Translations under genes and position numbers: made by a program
In this document: positions 9,115-17,982 of the stretch, piece by piece
Layout: each line of letters opens with the position of its first letter
How positions within the stretch are numbered: the stretch's first letter is position 1
The notes under the pieces: model-generated
The model's input: the letters and a program-made list of their open reading frames with translations, nothing else
Told to the model about the DNA's origin: nothing
Database searches by the model: none
Source of the DNA: Paractinoplanes abujensis
Lineage (GTDB): Bacteria; Actinomycetota; Actinomycetes; Mycobacteriales; Micromonosporaceae
DNA: 64,000 bases
Direction: 5' to 3'
Assembly (NCBI RefSeq): GCF_014204895.1
Contig: NZ_JACHMF010000001.1
Span: 3,906,001-3,970,000 of the forward strand

Positions 9115-9867
9115 TCAGGCGCTTGTTTTCGCGTCCACCTCGAGGGCGACGATGTCGGTGCGTAGCCAGGTCTCGTAGTAGTCGAAGGCGACCTGCGCCT
9201 TGTTCCACGTGATGGAGCGGATGCGCAGCAGGGGTGTTCCCTCGGCCACCTCGAGGTGGCCGGCCACCACTCGGTCGGCGGCCACGGCGTGAACCACCCG
9301 CTTGGCCCGGGCCGCTACGTAGCCGGCCTCCTGCAGCGCCGCGGTCAGCGACGACGACCCGTCGCGGACCCCGGTGGCCGCGGCGACCACCGGAGCCACC
9401 GCGGGCGGCGTCCAGTTGACGCTGAACAGGGCCAATGTCCCGTCGACCGTACGGATGCGCTCGAGGACGAAGCCGGTGGCGCCGCGGGGTATCCGCAGGG
9501 CGGCCGCCGCCTCGTCCGGGATCTCCTGCTCGCCGGACGCCACCACCCGGGTGCTCACGCGGGGGTTGGAGTGCCCTATGCCGTTCTCGAGGAAGCCCCC
9601 GAGCCCTTCGATCAGCCAGCCTTGCGGGGTATCCGGGGTGGACACGAAGTAGCCGCGGCGAGCCACCCGGTGCGCGTGCCCGTTGGCCTCGAGCAGGTCC
9701 AGGGCCTGGCGGACGGTGGCGCGGGAGAGGTTGAACGTCCGGTGCAGTTCGCTTTCGCCGGGCAGCCGATCGCCCGGGGCGAGCTCGCCGCGACGGATGT
9801 CGTCGAGCAGGACGTCATACAGTTGTTCGTAGTACGGCACCGGCGAAGCGCGCTCGATGCTCTTCAT
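9115..9867 (-). CDS. GntR/HutC-family transcriptional regulator
   Basis: A 250-residue regulator with an N-terminal winged helix (YYEQLYDVLLDDIRRGEL, then LSRATVRQALDLLE as the recognition region, residues 10-75) and a C-terminal UTRA effector domain (residues 90-240). UTRA domains bind sugar phosphates or related metabolites. It is clearly paralogous to the regulator at 13874: both share PYY..L, NLSRATVR.AL.LLE, ARRG and the same UTRA layout. It follows the kinase gene at 9935 on the same strand after 67 bases, so it may be part of the polyol operon or have its own promoter; an imperfect TTGTAC half-site at 9898-9903 lies just upstream. GGGGG six bases before ATG 9867 serves as ribosome site. 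Confidence 0.92.
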   Translation of the reverse strand: MKSIERASPVPYYEQLYDVLLDDIRRGELAPGDRLPGESELHRTFNLSRATVRQALDLLEANGHAHRVARRGYFVSTPDTPQGWLIEGLGGFLENGIGHSNPRVSTRVVASGEQEIPDEAAAALRIPRGATGFVLERIRTVDGTLALFSVNWTPPAVAPVVAAATGVRDGSSSLTAALQEAGYVAARAKRVVHAVAADRVVAGHLEVAEGTPLLRIRSITWNKAQVAFDYYETWLRTDIVALEVDAKTSA

Positions 9868-9934
9868 CCGTGCCCCCTGGCCCCGATTGTCGGCTCATTG
9901 TACGGACTGTGCGGACACATTCCGCAAGAGGCCT

Positions 9935-11362
9935 TCACCGGTAGCCCAGAACCTCCCGCGCCGCCCAGTGCTGCTCCATGATCACCTTGGCCGGGGTCGC
10001 CGGCGGAACCTCGCGCACGCTGGGCGACCAGTCCGCGAAGTCGCCTGTGAGGGCGGCCGCGGCCTGCTTGGCCGCACCGATGGCCACGTACTCGCCGGGT
10101 TCGGGGACGAGCACCGGGACGTCGACGATCTGGGTCAGCACCTGCTGCACGGCCGGGCTCTTGGCCGCACCGCCGATCAGGAACAGGCGGTCGATGGCCA
10201 CCTTGCACGCGCGGGAGGCTTCGACGAGCACCACCTGGCTGGCCAGCATGCCCTCGATCGCGGCCCGGGCCAGGTTGGCCCGGCTGCTGTTCTGCAGGGT
10301 GAGGCCGTGCAGCGAGGCCTTGGCGGCCGGCAGGTCCGGGGTGCGCTCGCCCTCGAAATACGGCAACAGGGTGACTCCTCCGGCCCCGGCCGGGGCGGTC
10401 AGGGCCAACCGGGACAGTTCGCCGTAGTCACAGCCGAGGATGGCGATCGCGGCCTCCAGGTCACGGGCCGCATTGAGCGTCGCCGCCAGCGGCAAGTGGC
10501 CACCCGTGGCGTCGGCGTAGCTGCAGACCACCCCGGAATAGTCGTGGACCGGGGACTGGCTGCGGCTGTAGACCACTCCCGAGGTGCCGAGCGACATCAC
10601 CGCGTCGCCGACCGCCAGCTCCAGGGCCAGCGCGGCCGCGGCGTTGTCCCCGCTGCCGGCACCGATCGCGATTCCGGCCGGGATTCCGGGGATCCCCTCA
10701 GCGGTGACCCCCGCCCGGTCCTTCGGGCCGAGCACCCGGGGTACGAGGGCGGCCCGGCCCAGGGCGTGCTCGAGCAGTTCAGGGCAGTAGTCCTCGGTTT
10801 CGCCGGACCAGTAGCCCGTACCGCTCGCCTCGGAACGATCGGTGACGAGCCGGTCGAAGTCGGCCCGGCCGGCCCCGAAGCCCATCAGCCGCCAGGTGAG
10901 CCAGTCGTGGACCACCGCGACCGCGGCCGTTCGCCCGGCACCGGCCGGATCGGTGTCGCGCAGCCAGCGCAGCTTCACCACCGTGTCGGACAGGGTGATG
11001 GGCAGACCGGTGCGCCGGATCCATTCGCTGAAGCCGAGTTCGTTGTTGAGGGCGACCATGTGGGGGTGTGAGCTGGTCTCGTTCCAGAGCGGTGAGTCGC
11101 GGACGACCTCGCCGTGCGCGCTCAGAAACACCGGGGTGTGCTGTTGCCCGCCCACCGACAGGGCCGAGACGTCGTCCAGGCCACCGGCCCTGCGCACGGC
11201 CAGCAACAGCGCCTGCCACCAGTGCTCGGGGTCGACGATCTTCTCAGACGGGTGGGGCGCGCTGCCGGCTCGCAGCAGGGCGCCGGTCTCGAGGTCGAAC
11301 ACCTTGACCTTGCAGCTCTGGGTGGACGAATCGATGCCGGCCACCAGCGGCCGGGTCACCAT
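9935..11362 (-). CDS. xylB: FGGY-family carbohydrate kinase, xylulokinase-like
   Basis: A 475-residue FGGY kinase. The N-terminal ATPase phosphate loop IDSSTQSCKV (residues 9-18), the substrate-contact segment SVGGQQHTPVF (near 67) and LWNETS (near 88) are typical of xylulokinases, and the C-terminal domain has GAGSGDNAAAAL and LIGGAAKSPAVQQVL nucleotide-binding signatures. It would phosphorylate a ketopentose such as D-xylulose at C5, feeding the pentose phosphate pathway. Its ATG (11362) overlaps the 3' end of the second kinase gene by seven bases, so the two are translationally coupled. Substrate assignment is by family only; a related ketose is possible given the polyol context. Confidence 0.85.
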   Translation of the reverse strand: MVTRPLVAGIDSSTQSCKVKVFDLETGALLRAGSAPHPSEKIVDPEHWWQALLLAVRRAGGLDDVSALSVGGQQHTPVFLSAHGEVVRDSPLWNETSSHPHMVALNNELGFSEWIRRTGLPITLSDTVVKLRWLRDTDPAGAGRTAAVAVVHDWLTWRLMGFGAGRADFDRLVTDRSEASGTGYWSGETEDYCPELLEHALGRAALVPRVLGPKDRAGVTAEGIPGIPAGIAIGAGSGDNAAAALALELAVGDAVMSLGTSGVVYSRSQSPVHDYSGVVCSYADATGGHLPLAATLNAARDLEAAIAILGCDYGELSRLALTAPAGAGGVTLLPYFEGERTPDLPAAKASLHGLTLQNSSRANLARAAIEGMLASQVVLVEASRACKVAIDRLFLIGGAAKSPAVQQVLTQIVDVPVLVPEPGEYVAIGAAKQAAAALTGDFADWSPSVREVPPATPAKVIMEQHWAAREVLGYR

Positions 11363-12813
11363 GTCAACGCGCCGAGGCTCTGGATCGTGGGCTGGATGCC
11401 CTGGTGCCACTCCTCGAGGTCGCGGTGGCGCTTCGGGTCCGCTTCGACCACCGTCGGCCGGCAGGCGGCCCAGTCGGTACGCTCGGCCGAAGCCAGCGCC
11501 TGGGCACCGCGCGAGACCACCTCGGGAAACTTGGAGACGCTCAGGTCGGCGCCGAGCACGTCGGCCTTGAGGTGCAGCCACAACCGGTTCTCGCTGGCCG
11601 GCCCGATCACCTTGGTGACGCTGGTGCCGGCCCGGAACAGCTCGACGACCTTGCGGAACTGGATCGCCAGCCCGAGGAAGCAGCCGAACACGATGTCCTC
11701 GGCGCTGACGTCGCTGCTGAGGTTGGCGATCACCCCACGTGCGGTGGACGACTTCTCCGGCGGCGGGCTGCCCCGGAACCGGGGCACGACGATCGGGATC
11801 GCCGAGAGGTTGATGCCGCCGGAGAGATAGCGCTCGCTCAGCGCGGACACGCACGTCTCGAGCATGGATTCGGACATCCCCAGCATCCGTTGCAGGGTCG
11901 CGAAGGCCGAGCCGCCGGTGGGTATCGAGGCGAACAGGGTGTAGGCCGAGGCGTCGCACGCAATACCGTTGGCCAGCATTGCCTTGTACGAGTTCTCGTC
12001 GAGGCTGGGCGCGTCGCGCAGCAGCAGCACGCCCTCGGTGGTGCCGGTCGAGTTGAGGATCTCACCGGGTCGCAGGTCGGCCCCCACGGCACCGACCATG
12101 TGGTCGTGCCCGACGACGTGCACGGTCACCTCGGTCGGCAGCCCCACCCGCTGGGCGAAGTCAGCGGTGAGACGCCGGCCCTGGCGCGCGCTGCACAGCT
12201 CGGGCAGCACCTCAGGGTCGACGCCGACCATCTCGCACATGGACTTCGACCAGACCCGTTCGCGCAGGTCCAGGGCCATGGTGCGGCTGGCCAGGGAGAG
12301 TTCGGCCCAGCGCTCGCCGGTCATGACGGCGGCCACGAACTCGGACACATTGAGCCATTTGAGGCCGGCGGCGCGGTGTTCCAGGTGCTCGACGGCCCAA
12401 GCGATCTTGGAGAGCGAGTAGTTGGCGTTCACGGGCAGGCCGGTCAGGCGGTAGGCCCGCTCGCGGTCCTCGCGGCCGAGCCGCTCGATCAGCGCCGCTC
12501 CGCGCTGGTCATGCCACAGGATCATCGGCGAGCGGAGCTGAAGGTCCGGCCCGACCAGTCCTCCGGACTCCCCCACACCGGCGATCGCGACGCGCTCGAC
12601 GGAGCGCCGGTGCCCCTCGTCCAGGTTCTTGAGAAAGCGAACGATCAGGGCCAGAAGAGTGTCCACGTCGTAGACGACACCCCAGGCGTCGGTCGTATTA
12701 GGGGTGAGCTGCTTCTCCGAGGCGAGCTGGTTGCCCCGCGCGTCGAAGTAGCCCAGCTTGATCCGGGTCGTCCCGATGTCGATGGTGACGGTCGCCTTCA
12801 TGTCTCGGATCAT
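11356..12813 (-). CDS. Second FGGY-family carbohydrate kinase
   Basis: A 485-residue FGGY kinase only distantly like its neighbour. It has TIDIGTTRIKLGYF as phosphate loop (near residue 10), WHDQRG (near 100) as the substrate-loop equivalent, GHDHMVGAVGADL in the middle hinge, and a C-terminal domain with VTKVIGPASENRLWLHLKAD (cited in part). It cannot be assigned to a named sugar. Because it sits directly after a class II aldolase gene, a natural guess is that it makes a ketose 1-phosphate that the aldolase then splits. The ATG at 12813 overlaps the aldolase stop as ATGA; an internal ATG at 12801 is the alternative. Confidence 0.87.
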   Translation of the reverse strand: MIRDMKATVTIDIGTTRIKLGYFDARGNQLASEKQLTPNTTDAWGVVYDVDTLLALIVRFLKNLDEGHRRSVERVAIAGVGESGGLVGPDLQLRSPMILWHDQRGAALIERLGREDRERAYRLTGLPVNANYSLSKIAWAVEHLEHRAAGLKWLNVSEFVAAVMTGERWAELSLASRTMALDLRERVWSKSMCEMVGVDPEVLPELCSARQGRRLTADFAQRVGLPTEVTVHVVGHDHMVGAVGADLRPGEILNSTGTTEGVLLLRDAPSLDENSYKAMLANGIACDASAYTLFASIPTGGSAFATLQRMLGMSESMLETCVSALSERYLSGGINLSAIPIVVPRFRGSPPPEKSSTARGVIANLSSDVSAEDIVFGCFLGLAIQFRKVVELFRAGTSVTKVIGPASENRLWLHLKADVLGADLSVSKFPEVVSRGAQALASAERTDWAACRPTVVEADPKRHRDLEEWHQGIQPTIQSLGALTW

Positions 12814-13667
12814 GACTGGGCGACAGGGCTGCCGAGGCGGGGATTGAAGGACCGGATGCGCTGCTCGACCACGTCGGAGATGGCCTGCACCGACGCCGTC
12901 GACACCCGGATGAGCGAGTACTCGTGGGGGTTGGCCACGTAGGCCTCGCCGAAGGTGCGGATCATGGCGTTCCGCAGGTCGCTGGCCACGTTGACCTTGA
13001 CCACGTCGTAGTCGCTCAGCACGCCGAGCTGGTCGGCACCAAGCCCCGACCCGCCGTGGATGACCAGCGGGACGGAGCCGGCCTCCTGGATGCGACGCAA
13101 CAGGTCCAGGTCGAGACGGGCGTCCGGCGCGTACCCGTGCACGTTGCCGGCCGAGACGGCCAGCAGGTCGCAGCCGACAGCCTCGACGAAGTCGGCCACC
13201 TCGGCGGGATCGGTCGTGAATTCCCGCTCGGGCCCGTGGTCGTCCTCCTTGCCGCCGATGCTGCCCAGCTCGACCTCGAGCGCGATCCCGGGCGGGCAGA
13301 GCGCTCGCGCCTCGGCCGACAGCTTGACGTTCTGGTCGTACGGGTGCCCGGAGGCGTCCATCATGATCGACGTGAAGCCGGCGGCCAGGGCCGCCCGGAC
13401 GTCGTCCAGGGTCCGGCCGTGGTCCAGGTGGAGCGCGACGGGCACGTCGGTGCCCGCGACGCGGCGGCTCACCATGTCGTAGATGTACTCGTAGCCCGAG
13501 AGCACCGCGTTCGTGGGCGCGACCTGGATGAACGTGGGGACGCCGGTCTTCTCGACGGCCTGCACGATGCCCATCGTCGTCTCGAGGTTGGTGGTGTTGA
13601 AGGCGCCGGCCACCAGCCCTCTCGACGCGCACTCCCGGATGACTTCCTGCCCACTGACCAAACTCAT
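12810..13667 (-). CDS. Class II ketose-bisphosphate aldolase (GatY/KbaY/Fba family)
   Basis: A 285-residue zinc-dependent TIM-barrel aldolase. The catalytic acid region LHLDHGRTLDDV (near residue 80, with the metal-binding His), EVELGSIGGKED (near 133), the second metal ligand VSAGNVHGYAP (near 175) and the last ligand VIHGGSGLG (near 207) are all present. It would cleave a ketose phosphate into dihydroxyacetone phosphate and an aldehyde, as tagatose- or fructose-bisphosphate aldolases do. GGGAG lies five bases before ATG 13667. It is first in the leftward operon aldolase-kinase-kinase and starts just downstream of a TTGTACGTACAA palindrome, so it is probably repressed by the divergent GntR protein. 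Confidence 0.92.
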   Translation of the reverse strand: MSLVSGQEVIRECASRGLVAGAFNTTNLETTMGIVQAVEKTGVPTFIQVAPTNAVLSGYEYIYDMVSRRVAGTDVPVALHLDHGRTLDDVRAALAAGFTSIMMDASGHPYDQNVKLSAEARALCPPGIALEVELGSIGGKEDDHGPEREFTTDPAEVADFVEAVGCDLLAVSAGNVHGYAPDARLDLDLLRRIQEAGSVPLVIHGGSGLGADQLGVLSDYDVVKVNVASDLRNAMIRTFGEAYVANPHEYSLIRVSTASVQAISDVVEQRIRSFNPRLGSPVAQS

Positions 13668-13686
13668 GGCACTCCCGCCCGAGAAT

Positions 13687-13709
13687 TTGTACGTACAAGA
13701 CGTACAAGA
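13687..13709. promoter_or_regulatory. GntR-type operator TTGTACGTACAA upstream of the aldolase operon
   Basis: TTGTACGTACAA at 13687-13698 is a perfect 12-base palindrome 20 bases before the aldolase start. It is followed by a direct repeat of CGTACAAGA (13692-13700 and 13701-13709), giving an extra half-site. The same 12-mer occurs at 13839-13850 before the divergent GntR gene. A site of this size and position is expected for a GntR dimer; which of the two GntR proteins binds it is inference. Confidence 0.75.
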
Positions 13710-13785
13710 CGTATGAGCGGGACTGTACGTCCCCTTAGCCGGAGGGAGCAAGGGGGACGCCGTTTGACCGGGGTGAAATCCCTAC

Positions 13786-13815
13786 TTGACTTGCCAGAAA
13801 TTTGACGCATACAGT
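13786..13815 (+). promoter_or_regulatory. Predicted promoter of the GntR-ABC importer operon
   Basis: TTGACT (13786-13791) and TACAGT (13810-13815) are separated by 18 bases and match the -35 and -10 elements of the main vegetative sigma factor fairly well. The predicted start point falls shortly before the TTGTACGTACAA operator at 13839, so a bound regulator would block transcription. Confidence 0.55.
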
Positions 13816-13838
13816 CCAGTCATTCGAGACAGTACGTG

Positions 13839-13850
13839 TTGTACGTACAA
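13839..13850. promoter_or_regulatory. GntR-type operator TTGTACGTACAA upstream of the GntR gene
   Basis: An exact second copy of the 12-base palindrome found at 13687. It lies 24 bases before the GntR start codon and downstream of the predicted promoter, fitting autoregulation. Both copies are followed by GAYGT, so the real recognition sequence may extend to one side. Confidence 0.75.
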
Positions 13851-13873
13851 GATGTCCCGCACTGGAGGTGGCG

Positions 13874-14683
13874 ATGAGCGGATCAGGCGTCGAGGCCGCC
13901 ATCGACCGCGTCTCGTCGATTCCCTACTACAACCAGCTGGCGGACCGGATCCGCGACCGGATCTCGGCCGGCACCATCGCGGTCGGCGAGCGGCTGCCCA
14001 GCGAGGGAGAGCTGGCCACGAGCTGGAATCTCTCCCGGGCCACGGTGCGCGAGGCACTGCGCCTGCTGGAGGAGCACGGGTGGGTCAGCCGGATCGCCCG
14101 GCGCGGCGCCTTCGCCACCATGCCACCGCAACGGGGCTGGCTGCTGCACGGCCGGGAGGGATTCTTCGAGAACGAGAGCCGGCGGCACCGGGTCACCACG
14201 GCGGTCCTGCGGGCCGAGCAGACCGAGCTGCCCCGCTTCGCGGCCGAAGCCTTGCAGCTGCCGCCCGGCAGTGCGGGTTACGTTCTGGAGCGGGTGCGGG
14301 CGCTCGACGGCAACATCGCCCTTTACTCGATCAACTATCTGCCGTCCCGGATCGGCCGGCTGGTCGCGCTGTCCGACGTGCCGACCGGCACCGGTTCCCT
14401 CAACGCCACGATGCACCAGGCCGGCTACGACGTCGCGGGAGCCTCCCGCACCGTCGAGGCCGTCACCGCTGACGGCACGCTCGCCCAGCGGCTGGACGTG
14501 CCCACCGGCGCACCGCTTCTGAAGATCAAGTCGACGTCCTGGAACTCCGACCTCGTGGTCTTCGATCATCACGAGGTCTGGGTCCGCAGCGACGTCGTTC
14601 ATGTCGAGATCCAGGTCGGCGCCCCGGCGCCGGCGCATCACCCGTCGCCGGCCCCCGAGTTCGGCCGCATCGCCAGTCCCTGA
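13874..14683 (+). CDS. GntR/HutC-family transcriptional regulator of the polyol locus
   Basis: A 269-residue regulator: winged helix with NLSRATVREALRLLEEHGW (residues about 50-68) and a UTRA effector domain (about 95-255). It is a paralogue of the GntR protein at 9115, with the same core residues. It is divergent from the aldolase-kinase operon and heads the operon with the ABC importer. The two identical operators in the 206-base divergent region make it the likely master repressor of both directions, released by a sugar or polyol phosphate. ATG 13874 is preceded by GGAGG at 13864-13868; an open extension upstream to 13802 would run through the operator and is rejected. Confidence 0.92.
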   Translation: MSGSGVEAAIDRVSSIPYYNQLADRIRDRISAGTIAVGERLPSEGELATSWNLSRATVREALRLLEEHGWVSRIARRGAFATMPPQRGWLLHGREGFFENESRRHRVTTAVLRAEQTELPRFAAEALQLPPGSAGYVLERVRALDGNIALYSINYLPSRIGRLVALSDVPTGTGSLNATMHQAGYDVAGASRTVEAVTADGTLAQRLDVPTGAPLLKIKSTSWNSDLVVFDHHEVWVRSDVVHVEIQVGAPAPAHHPSPAPEFGRIASP

Positions 14684-14763
14684 TTCCCGCTGACCGCTCT
14701 CCCCCGCCCACGGCGCTGTCGTCGCGGGCCGATCATCCGCGCCTTGTTCCCGGAAGGACATCA

Positions 14764-16125
14764 ATGTCCCGTCGTAGATATGTCGCCACCGCGCTGGTCG
14801 CCGTGGCCTCGCTCGCCGCCGCGTCGGCCTGCTCGGACCCCACAGCCGAGCCGGGCGCGTCCGGCGGCAACACCACGATCACCGTTGCGCTCGCCGCGAA
14901 CCCGCAGATGAAGACCGCCGAGACACTGATTGCGGACTTCGAGCAGAAGAACCCTGGCATCAAGGTCAAGTTCACCACCCTGCCGGAGAACGACCTGCGG
15001 CCGGCCGTCACCAAGGACGTCGCGACCAAGGCCGGCCAGTACGACGTGGCCATGATCGGCAGCTACGAGGTGCCGATCTGGGCCAAGAACAAGTGGATCG
15101 CGCCGCTCGACGACTACGTCGCCAAGGACACCGCCTGGGACTCGGCCGACGTGCTGCAGCCGATCAAGGACATCGTCTCGGCCGACGGCAAGCTGTACGG
15201 CGCCCCGTTCTACGGCTCCTCGTCGTTCCTGTTCTACCGCAAGGATCTGGCGGCCAAGGCCGGCGTCACCATTCCCGAAAAGCCGACCTGGGACCAGGTC
15301 GCGGCGGCCGCGGCCAAAATGGACGACAAGGCCGGCGGCGTCTCGGGCATCTGCCTGCGTGGCCTGCCCGGCTGGGGCCAGAACCTGGCCTCGTTGACCA
15401 CGGTCATCAACACCTTCGGCGGCCGCTGGTTCGACGAGCAGTGGAACCCGCAGCTCACCTCGCCCGAGACCACGGCCGCGGTCAAGTTCTACGTCGACCT
15501 GCTGCGCGCCCACGGTCAGCCCGACGCGGCCAAGGACGGCTGGGAGGGCTGCCTGCAGCAGATCACCCAGGGCAAGACGGCGATGTGGTACGACGACACG
15601 GTCTTCGCCGGCTCGGCCCTCGACCAGGCCACCCCCCAGGTCAAGGAGAACCTCGGCTTCGCCCTGGCCCCGGTGAACAAGACCGACGCCTCGGGCTGGC
15701 TGTGGTCGTGGGGCCTGGCCATCACCGAGTCGAGCAAGAACAAGGACGCCGCCTGGAAGTTCATCTCGTGGGCGACCAGTAAGGACTACATCAAGCTGGC
15801 CGGTGAGAAGGCGGGCTGGGACGCGATCCCGCCCGGCTCGCGCACCTCGACCTACGCCCTGCCCGAATATCAGAAGGCCGCGTCGTCGTACGCCGATCTG
15901 ACCATCAAGTCGATCGACGCCGCGAACCCGAACAAGCCGACCGTGCAGCCGGTCCCGTACACCGGCGTGCAGTACGTCCAGATCGCCGAGTTCACCGACA
16001 TCGGCGACTACGTGTCGCAGCAGGTGGCGGGCGCGATCAGCGGCACCCAGACGGTGGAGCAGGCCCTGCAGAAGAGCCAGACCTACACCGAGGGCGTCGT
16101 CAAGAAGGCCGGCTACCTCAAGTAG
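14764..16125 (+). CDS. ABC transporter sugar/polyol-binding lipoprotein
   Basis: A 453-residue extracellular solute-binding protein (family 1). A lipoprotein signal ends at the ASAC lipobox, with Cys23 as the lipidated residue. The mature part has the usual two-lobe layout, with the segment ENDLRPAVTKDVATKAGQYDV (cited in part) and WDQVAAAA as in polyol and disaccharide binders related to SmoE/MtlE. It would deliver the substrate to the two permeases encoded next. No ATPase gene is in the locus, so a shared MsiK-like ATPase encoded elsewhere is probable, as is known for many actinobacterial sugar importers. AAGGA upstream of ATG 14764 acts as ribosome site. Confidence 0.92.
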   Translation: MSRRRYVATALVAVASLAAASACSDPTAEPGASGGNTTITVALAANPQMKTAETLIADFEQKNPGIKVKFTTLPENDLRPAVTKDVATKAGQYDVAMIGSYEVPIWAKNKWIAPLDDYVAKDTAWDSADVLQPIKDIVSADGKLYGAPFYGSSSFLFYRKDLAAKAGVTIPEKPTWDQVAAAAAKMDDKAGGVSGICLRGLPGWGQNLASLTTVINTFGGRWFDEQWNPQLTSPETTAAVKFYVDLLRAHGQPDAAKDGWEGCLQQITQGKTAMWYDDTVFAGSALDQATPQVKENLGFALAPVNKTDASGWLWSWGLAITESSKNKDAAWKFISWATSKDYIKLAGEKAGWDAIPPGSRTSTYALPEYQKAASSYADLTIKSIDAANPNKPTVQPVPYTGVQYVQIAEFTDIGDYVSQQVAGAISGTQTVEQALQKSQTYTEGVVKKAGYLK

Positions 16126-16133
16126 CACCGAGC

Positions 16134-16158
16134 GCGGCGCCGCCCCGGGCGGCGCCGC
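16134..16158 (+). terminator. Intra-operon hairpin after the binding-protein gene
   Basis: A perfect inverted repeat of 12 bases around one central base (GCGGCGCCGCCC at 16134-16145 and its complement at 16147-16158) lies nine bases after the stop and before the permease gene. No T tract follows. Such hairpins between binding-protein and permease genes usually reduce downstream expression and protect the upstream message. Confidence 0.65.
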
Positions 16159-16180
16159 TCTCACCCTGAAGAGAGGTTTC

Positions 16181-17095
16181 ATGACCACCATCGCGCCACC
16201 AGCGCCCAAGACGTCGAGTCGGCGCGATTCGTGGAGCCGCCGCGCGCCGCTTCTCCCCGCGCTGATCATCACCCTGCTGCTGACCCAGGTCCCGTTCGTC
16301 ATGACGATCTGGTACTCGCTGCAGAACTGGAACCTGCTGAATCCGGGCCGGCGCAGTTTCGCCGGCCTTGACAACTACCAGCAGACCTTCACCGACAGCG
16401 TGTTCTGGCAGTCGCTCGGCAACACCGCGGTCCTGACCGTCGGCGCCACTGTCGCCAGCATGGTGGTCGGGCTCGTGCTGGCCGTCCTGCTGCAGAAGAA
16501 GTTCCCCGGCCGCGGCATCGCCCGCACGCTGGCGATCACCCCGTTCTTCGTCATGCCGGTCGCGGCCGCCCTGTTCTGGCGCAGCGCCATCTTCGACCCG
16601 TCGTTCGGGCTGCTGGGCTGGCTCACCGACGCCGTCGGCCTGCCCCGGGTCAACTGGCTCAGCGAGCAGTCGATGCTGTCGATCATCATGATCTCGTCCT
16701 GGCGCTGGACGCCGTTCGCGATGCTGGTGCTCCTGGCCGGGCTCCAGGCCCTGCCCGAGGACCAGCTGGAGGCGGCGCGCGTCGACGGGGCCACCTGGTG
16801 GCAGCAGTTCCGCGGCGTGATGCTGCCCCACCTGCGCCCGTTCCTCGAACTGACCGCGCTGCTGCTGAGCATGAACCTCATCCAGACCTTCGGCGAGATC
16901 GCGCTGCTCACCGCGGGCGGTCCCGCGTTCGGCACCACCAACATCACCTATTACGTGTACCTGCGCGCGTTCCAGTCCTTCGACTACGGTCTCGCCTCGG
17001 CGTACGGACTGGTGGCCCTGGTCCTCACCATCGCGCTCGCACTGCCGGCCTTGCGCCTGCTCTCGGGCATCTTCCAGCAGGAGGGCCGGCGATGA
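16181..17095 (+). CDS. ABC transporter permease, MalF-like
   Basis: A 304-residue inner-membrane permease with six predicted helices. The cytoplasmic EAA loop, EAARVDGATWWQQFRGVMLPHL (cited in part, near residues 196-217), is the docking site for the ATPase. It pairs with the next gene product to form the channel. GAGAGG ten bases upstream of ATG 16181 is the ribosome site. Its stop overlaps the next start (ATGA at 17092-17095), so equal amounts of both permeases would be made. The family includes importers for mannitol/sorbitol, trehalose and related compounds. Confidence 0.92.
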   Translation: MTTIAPPAPKTSSRRDSWSRRAPLLPALIITLLLTQVPFVMTIWYSLQNWNLLNPGRRSFAGLDNYQQTFTDSVFWQSLGNTAVLTVGATVASMVVGLVLAVLLQKKFPGRGIARTLAITPFFVMPVAAALFWRSAIFDPSFGLLGWLTDAVGLPRVNWLSEQSMLSIIMISSWRWTPFAMLVLLAGLQALPEDQLEAARVDGATWWQQFRGVMLPHLRPFLELTALLLSMNLIQTFGEIALLTAGGPAFGTTNITYYVYLRAFQSFDYGLASAYGLVALVLTIALALPALRLLSGIFQQEGRR

Positions 17096-17982
17096 CCGTC
17101 ACCACCTCGCCCCAGACCCAGCCCGTCGCCGAGCAGCCCGCGGCCGAGATCCCGCGCCGCAAGCGGCATCGCACCAAGGACACGGCGAGCTGGCCGGTGG
17201 CCGTGCTCGGCTGGCTGGGCTCGCTCATCCTGTTCTCACCGGTCGCCTACATGCTGCTCAAGAGCTTCCAGACGGAGACCGACGCCGCCTCCCCCGTACC
17301 CAAGCTGATCTTCAAGCCGACCTTCGAGCACTATCCCGAGGTGTTCGGCCAGGGCTTCTGGGCGTACGCGGGCAACTCGATCGCCATCGCCGTGATCTCG
17401 ACCGTCGTGGTGTTGCTGCTGGCGATCCCGGCGGCCTACGCGCTCGCCGTCCGGCCGGTCCGCAAGGCCCAGGACTCGCTGTTCTTCTTCATCAGCACCA
17501 AGATGATGCCGGTCGCCGCGGCCATCATCCCGGTGTACATCGTGGCGCAGCAGCTCGGCCTGCTCAACACGGTCACCGTGCTGATCATCATGCATCTGGG
17601 CATGAACCTGCCCCTGGCGATCTGGATGATCCGCTCGTTCTTGCAGGAAGTGCCGGGCGAGGTGCTCGAGGCGGCGGCCATGGACGGTGCCGGCCGGTTG
17701 CGGGCCATGCGCAGCATCGTGCTGCCGCTGATCCGGCCGGGCCTGTGGTCGACCGCCCTGCTGTGCTGCGTCTTCTCCTGGAACGAGTACTTCTACGCGG
17801 TCAACCTGACCACCACGACGTCCAGCCTGCCGCTGTTCATGCAGAAGTTCCTGTCGTTCGGCGAGCTCTACACCGCCCAGGTGGCCGCGGTCGCCACGGT
17901 GGTCAGTGTTCCCGTCGTCATCCTCGGCTGGATCTGCCAGCGGAGCCTCGTCCGTGGTCTGTTGTTCGGAGCGGTGAAGTGA
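17092..17982 (+). CDS. ABC transporter permease, MalG-like
   Basis: A 296-residue permease with a charged N-terminal tail (PRRKRHRTKD), six membrane helices, and the EAA loop LEAAAMDGAGRLRAMRSIVLP (cited in part, near residues 197-217). It completes the heterodimeric channel. The start at ATG 17092 overlaps the upstream stop; the same frame is open further upstream but that part lies over the first permease gene. The stop TGA shares its last base with the ATG of the dehydrogenase gene, so uptake and first oxidation are co-translated. Confidence 0.92.
   Translation: MTVTTSPQTQPVAEQPAAEIPRRKRHRTKDTASWPVAVLGWLGSLILFSPVAYMLLKSFQTETDAASPVPKLIFKPTFEHYPEVFGQGFWAYAGNSIAIAVISTVVVLLLAIPAAYALAVRPVRKAQDSLFFFISTKMMPVAAAIIPVYIVAQQLGLLNTVTVLIIMHLGMNLPLAIWMIRSFLQEVPGEVLEAAAMDGAGRLRAMRSIVLPLIRPGLWSTALLCCVFSWNEYFYAVNLTTTTSSLPLFMQKFLSFGELYTAQVAAVATVVSVPVVILGWICQRSLVRGLLFGAVK

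Noticed and set aside
11404..12942. A 512-codon plus-strand frame over the FGGY kinase gene
   Set aside because: No domain, low-complexity composition and overlap with a coupled operon on the other strand.
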